A stretch of DNA of 64,000 nucleotides from SIG440 sp045631525. Lineage in GTDB: Bacteria; Bacillota; Clostridia; Monoglobales; Monoglobaceae. The translations under genes were made by a program, and so were the position numbers. Shown here piece after piece: positions 63,065-64,000 of the stretch. Below the pieces are notes generated by a model. That model was not told where the DNA came from, ran no database searches, and was given only the letters and a program-made list of their open reading frames with translations. How positions within the stretch are numbered: position 1 is the first letter of the stretch; every line of letters starts with the position of its first letter. The stretch lies in assembly GCA_045631525.1 (NCBI GenBank), contig JAZQUY010000009.1, positions 1 to 64,000 of the forward strand, read 5' to 3'.

Positions 63065-63769
63065 TTAATTTTCAATCTCCCCATTCAAAAGCTCAGCGGT
63101 TTTTGTCAGGATATCTTTTGGGACATCGCACTTTTTGCCGGCGTTTCGATAGTCAAAGCTGTCGGCAAATTTTTTGATGTACTCATGATATTCTGCTATT
63201 TTATTCTCCTCCAGCTCTATAATCGGCTTAAAATACTTCTCAATTTCCCGGTCCGAAAGCTCGTGGAATGCAAATTCGGTAAGTTTTGCAAAATGTTCAA
63301 AGCAAAAACCGTTCTTTGAAAGAACTTTGTCAAGGAAACCCTTTTCGCTCTTAAGCATAAAAATGAATGTATAAAAATATCTGTCAAGGGTGTGATTAAT
63401 CTTCGAGCATACCGCGCATTCCTCTGCAACATGAGTAACCGCTGACACAAAAGGATTGTCAGCTTTTTTCTTTTTAAAAAATGATTTCTCGTTGTTTTCA
63501 AGTTCAAAAAGCGACTTTATCTCCTCAAGATGCGTGTCCATAATGAGCGCAAGGGACAAAGCATTTCGTTTCTCAATCAATCTTTTTATATGAGTCTTGC
63601 AAAATCCCTTTTCATTTGTAATCATCCGGAAATCCGGCTCCATCATCGCCGCCCCAAGGGTATAGTCAAGCGCCTCATCCTCAAGCTTTCTCTCCAAAAA
63701 GCAAAACGGACAACTGCAATCCGCATCCAGCGATTCATTTATCGGAATTGTATATATTTTTTCTTTCAT
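63065..63769 (-). CDS. Cys-rich protein, DUF6062-like
   Basis: 234 residues. It begins MKEKIYTIPINESLDADC and carries four short metal-type motifs: CSCPFC, CKTH, CAVC and CFEH, arranged as two CxxC/CxxH pairs in repeated halves, so a zinc-binding two-domain protein is likely. I recognise the pattern as the DUF6062 group of clostridial proteins, whose function is unknown. An ABC ATPase gene lies 117 bases upstream in the same direction. AAAGGA precedes ATG. Confidence 0.75.
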   Translation of the reverse strand: MKEKIYTIPINESLDADCSCPFCFLERKLEDEALDYTLGAAMMEPDFRMITNEKGFCKTHIKRLIEKRNALSLALIMDTHLEEIKSLFELENNEKSFFKKKKADNPFVSAVTHVAEECAVCSKINHTLDRYFYTFIFMLKSEKGFLDKVLSKNGFCFEHFAKLTEFAFHELSDREIEKYFKPIIELEENKIAEYHEYIKKFADSFDYRNAGKKCDVPKDILTKTAELLNGEIEN

Positions 63770-63886
63770 TTTTATTCCTTTCAGTTGGCTCGCAGCAAAT
63801 TTTTAATGCACTACACCCGCCCTGTCTTTTCTCCGTTTAAAAACTCTAACCGAAATTTCTATTTAAAATCAGCGAACCATTTATAT

Positions 63887-64000
63887 CAAACACACTTGGT
63901 CGACACATTTTCCAGATTAATAATTTCATCTACTATGTCTTCATAAAATTCAGGTTCGTGGCTTACAAGAAGAACTGTTCCTTTGAATTCTGAGACCGCC
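63887..64000 (-). CDS. ABC-type ATPase, C-terminal end (5' part outside the window)
   Basis: The last 37 codons of a minus-strand gene: FKGTVLLVSHEPEFYEDIVDEI and a short tail ending KCV. LLVSHE is the H-loop strand of an ABC ATPase; the sequence after it resembles ABC-F proteins or soluble ABC subunits. The rest is beyond the window edge, so the subfamily stays open. Confidence 0.7.

Noticed and set aside
1..64000. CRISPR array, rRNA operon, replication origin
   Set aside because: No regularly spaced repeats, rRNA-like sequence or DnaA-box cluster was seen.

Overview
The window reads as about 64 kb of chromosome from an anaerobic, spore-forming, Gram-positive clostridium, probably of the Oscillospiraceae/Ruminococcaceae type and possibly a metagenome-derived contig. 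The evidence is: spore genes (gpr, spoVG, a BofC-like protein), the oxygen-sensitive class III ribonucleotide reductase (nrdDG), a type III glutamine synthetase, a sodium-pumping oxaloacetate decarboxylase, GTP-dependent PEP carboxykinase, wall genes without an outer membrane (murC, a class A PBP, an LCP protein, CsaB), and classical sigma-A promoters with strong AGGAGG ribosome sites. TTG starts are frequent.

Layout. 1-2.5 kb: a heterodimeric ABC exporter cut by the window edge; its first ~300 bases have a much higher GC content than the rest. 2.6-6.3 kb: nrdDG behind two NrdR-like boxes, pyrophosphatase, tRNA-Ser. 6.3-12.7 kb: HPr-like protein, typA, an unannotated structured RNA candidate, mscL, glnN with a terminator in its leader, rpsT, tRNA-Trp, Cu/Zn SOD. 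12.8-24.1 kb: the oadG-BCCP-oadB-oadA sodium pump, then rpoC and rpoB as a separate operon with a near-perfect NrdR-type palindrome at its promoter. 24.5-39.5 kb: rsmA, yhbY, LCP protein, a glycosyltransferase-CsaB fusion, spoVG, murC, ABC exporter, gpr, a BofC-like protein, PBP1, holA, a secreted metallo-beta-lactamase-fold protein, an NlpC/P60 hydrolase. 39.6-42.3 kb: a T-box leader in front of an XRE-cupin-acyl-CoA synthetase. 42.4-53.6 kb: membrane proteins, DUF1385-prmC, rsmE, hom-lysC, dus, proB, pckA. 53.6-60.8 kb: a decayed gene, a GH36-like glycosidase with an SGNH esterase, an intact IS3-family element, a frameshifted amidohydrolase, a Ca/Na exchanger. 60.9-63.0 kb: a MuF-type polymorphic toxin with a C-terminal domain resembling toxin type 50, its probable immunity gene and a displaced copy of the pre-toxin segment. 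63-64 kb: a Cys-rich DUF6062-like protein and the end of an ABC ATPase.

How the parts fit. PckA, the oxaloacetate decarboxylase pump and pyrophosphatase fit a fermentative, sodium-using energy metabolism. The most interesting signals are regulatory: (1) the T-box on an acyl-CoA synthetase, whose best reading is tRNA-Val, suggesting that valine starvation turns on activation of a branched-chain acid; (2) the ~165-nt RNA between typA and mscL, with its own promoter, a 12-bp closing stem and a terminator; (3) the NrdR-type palindrome at rpoB; and (4) the toxin cassette with a 235-bp repeat that records exchange of toxin tips.
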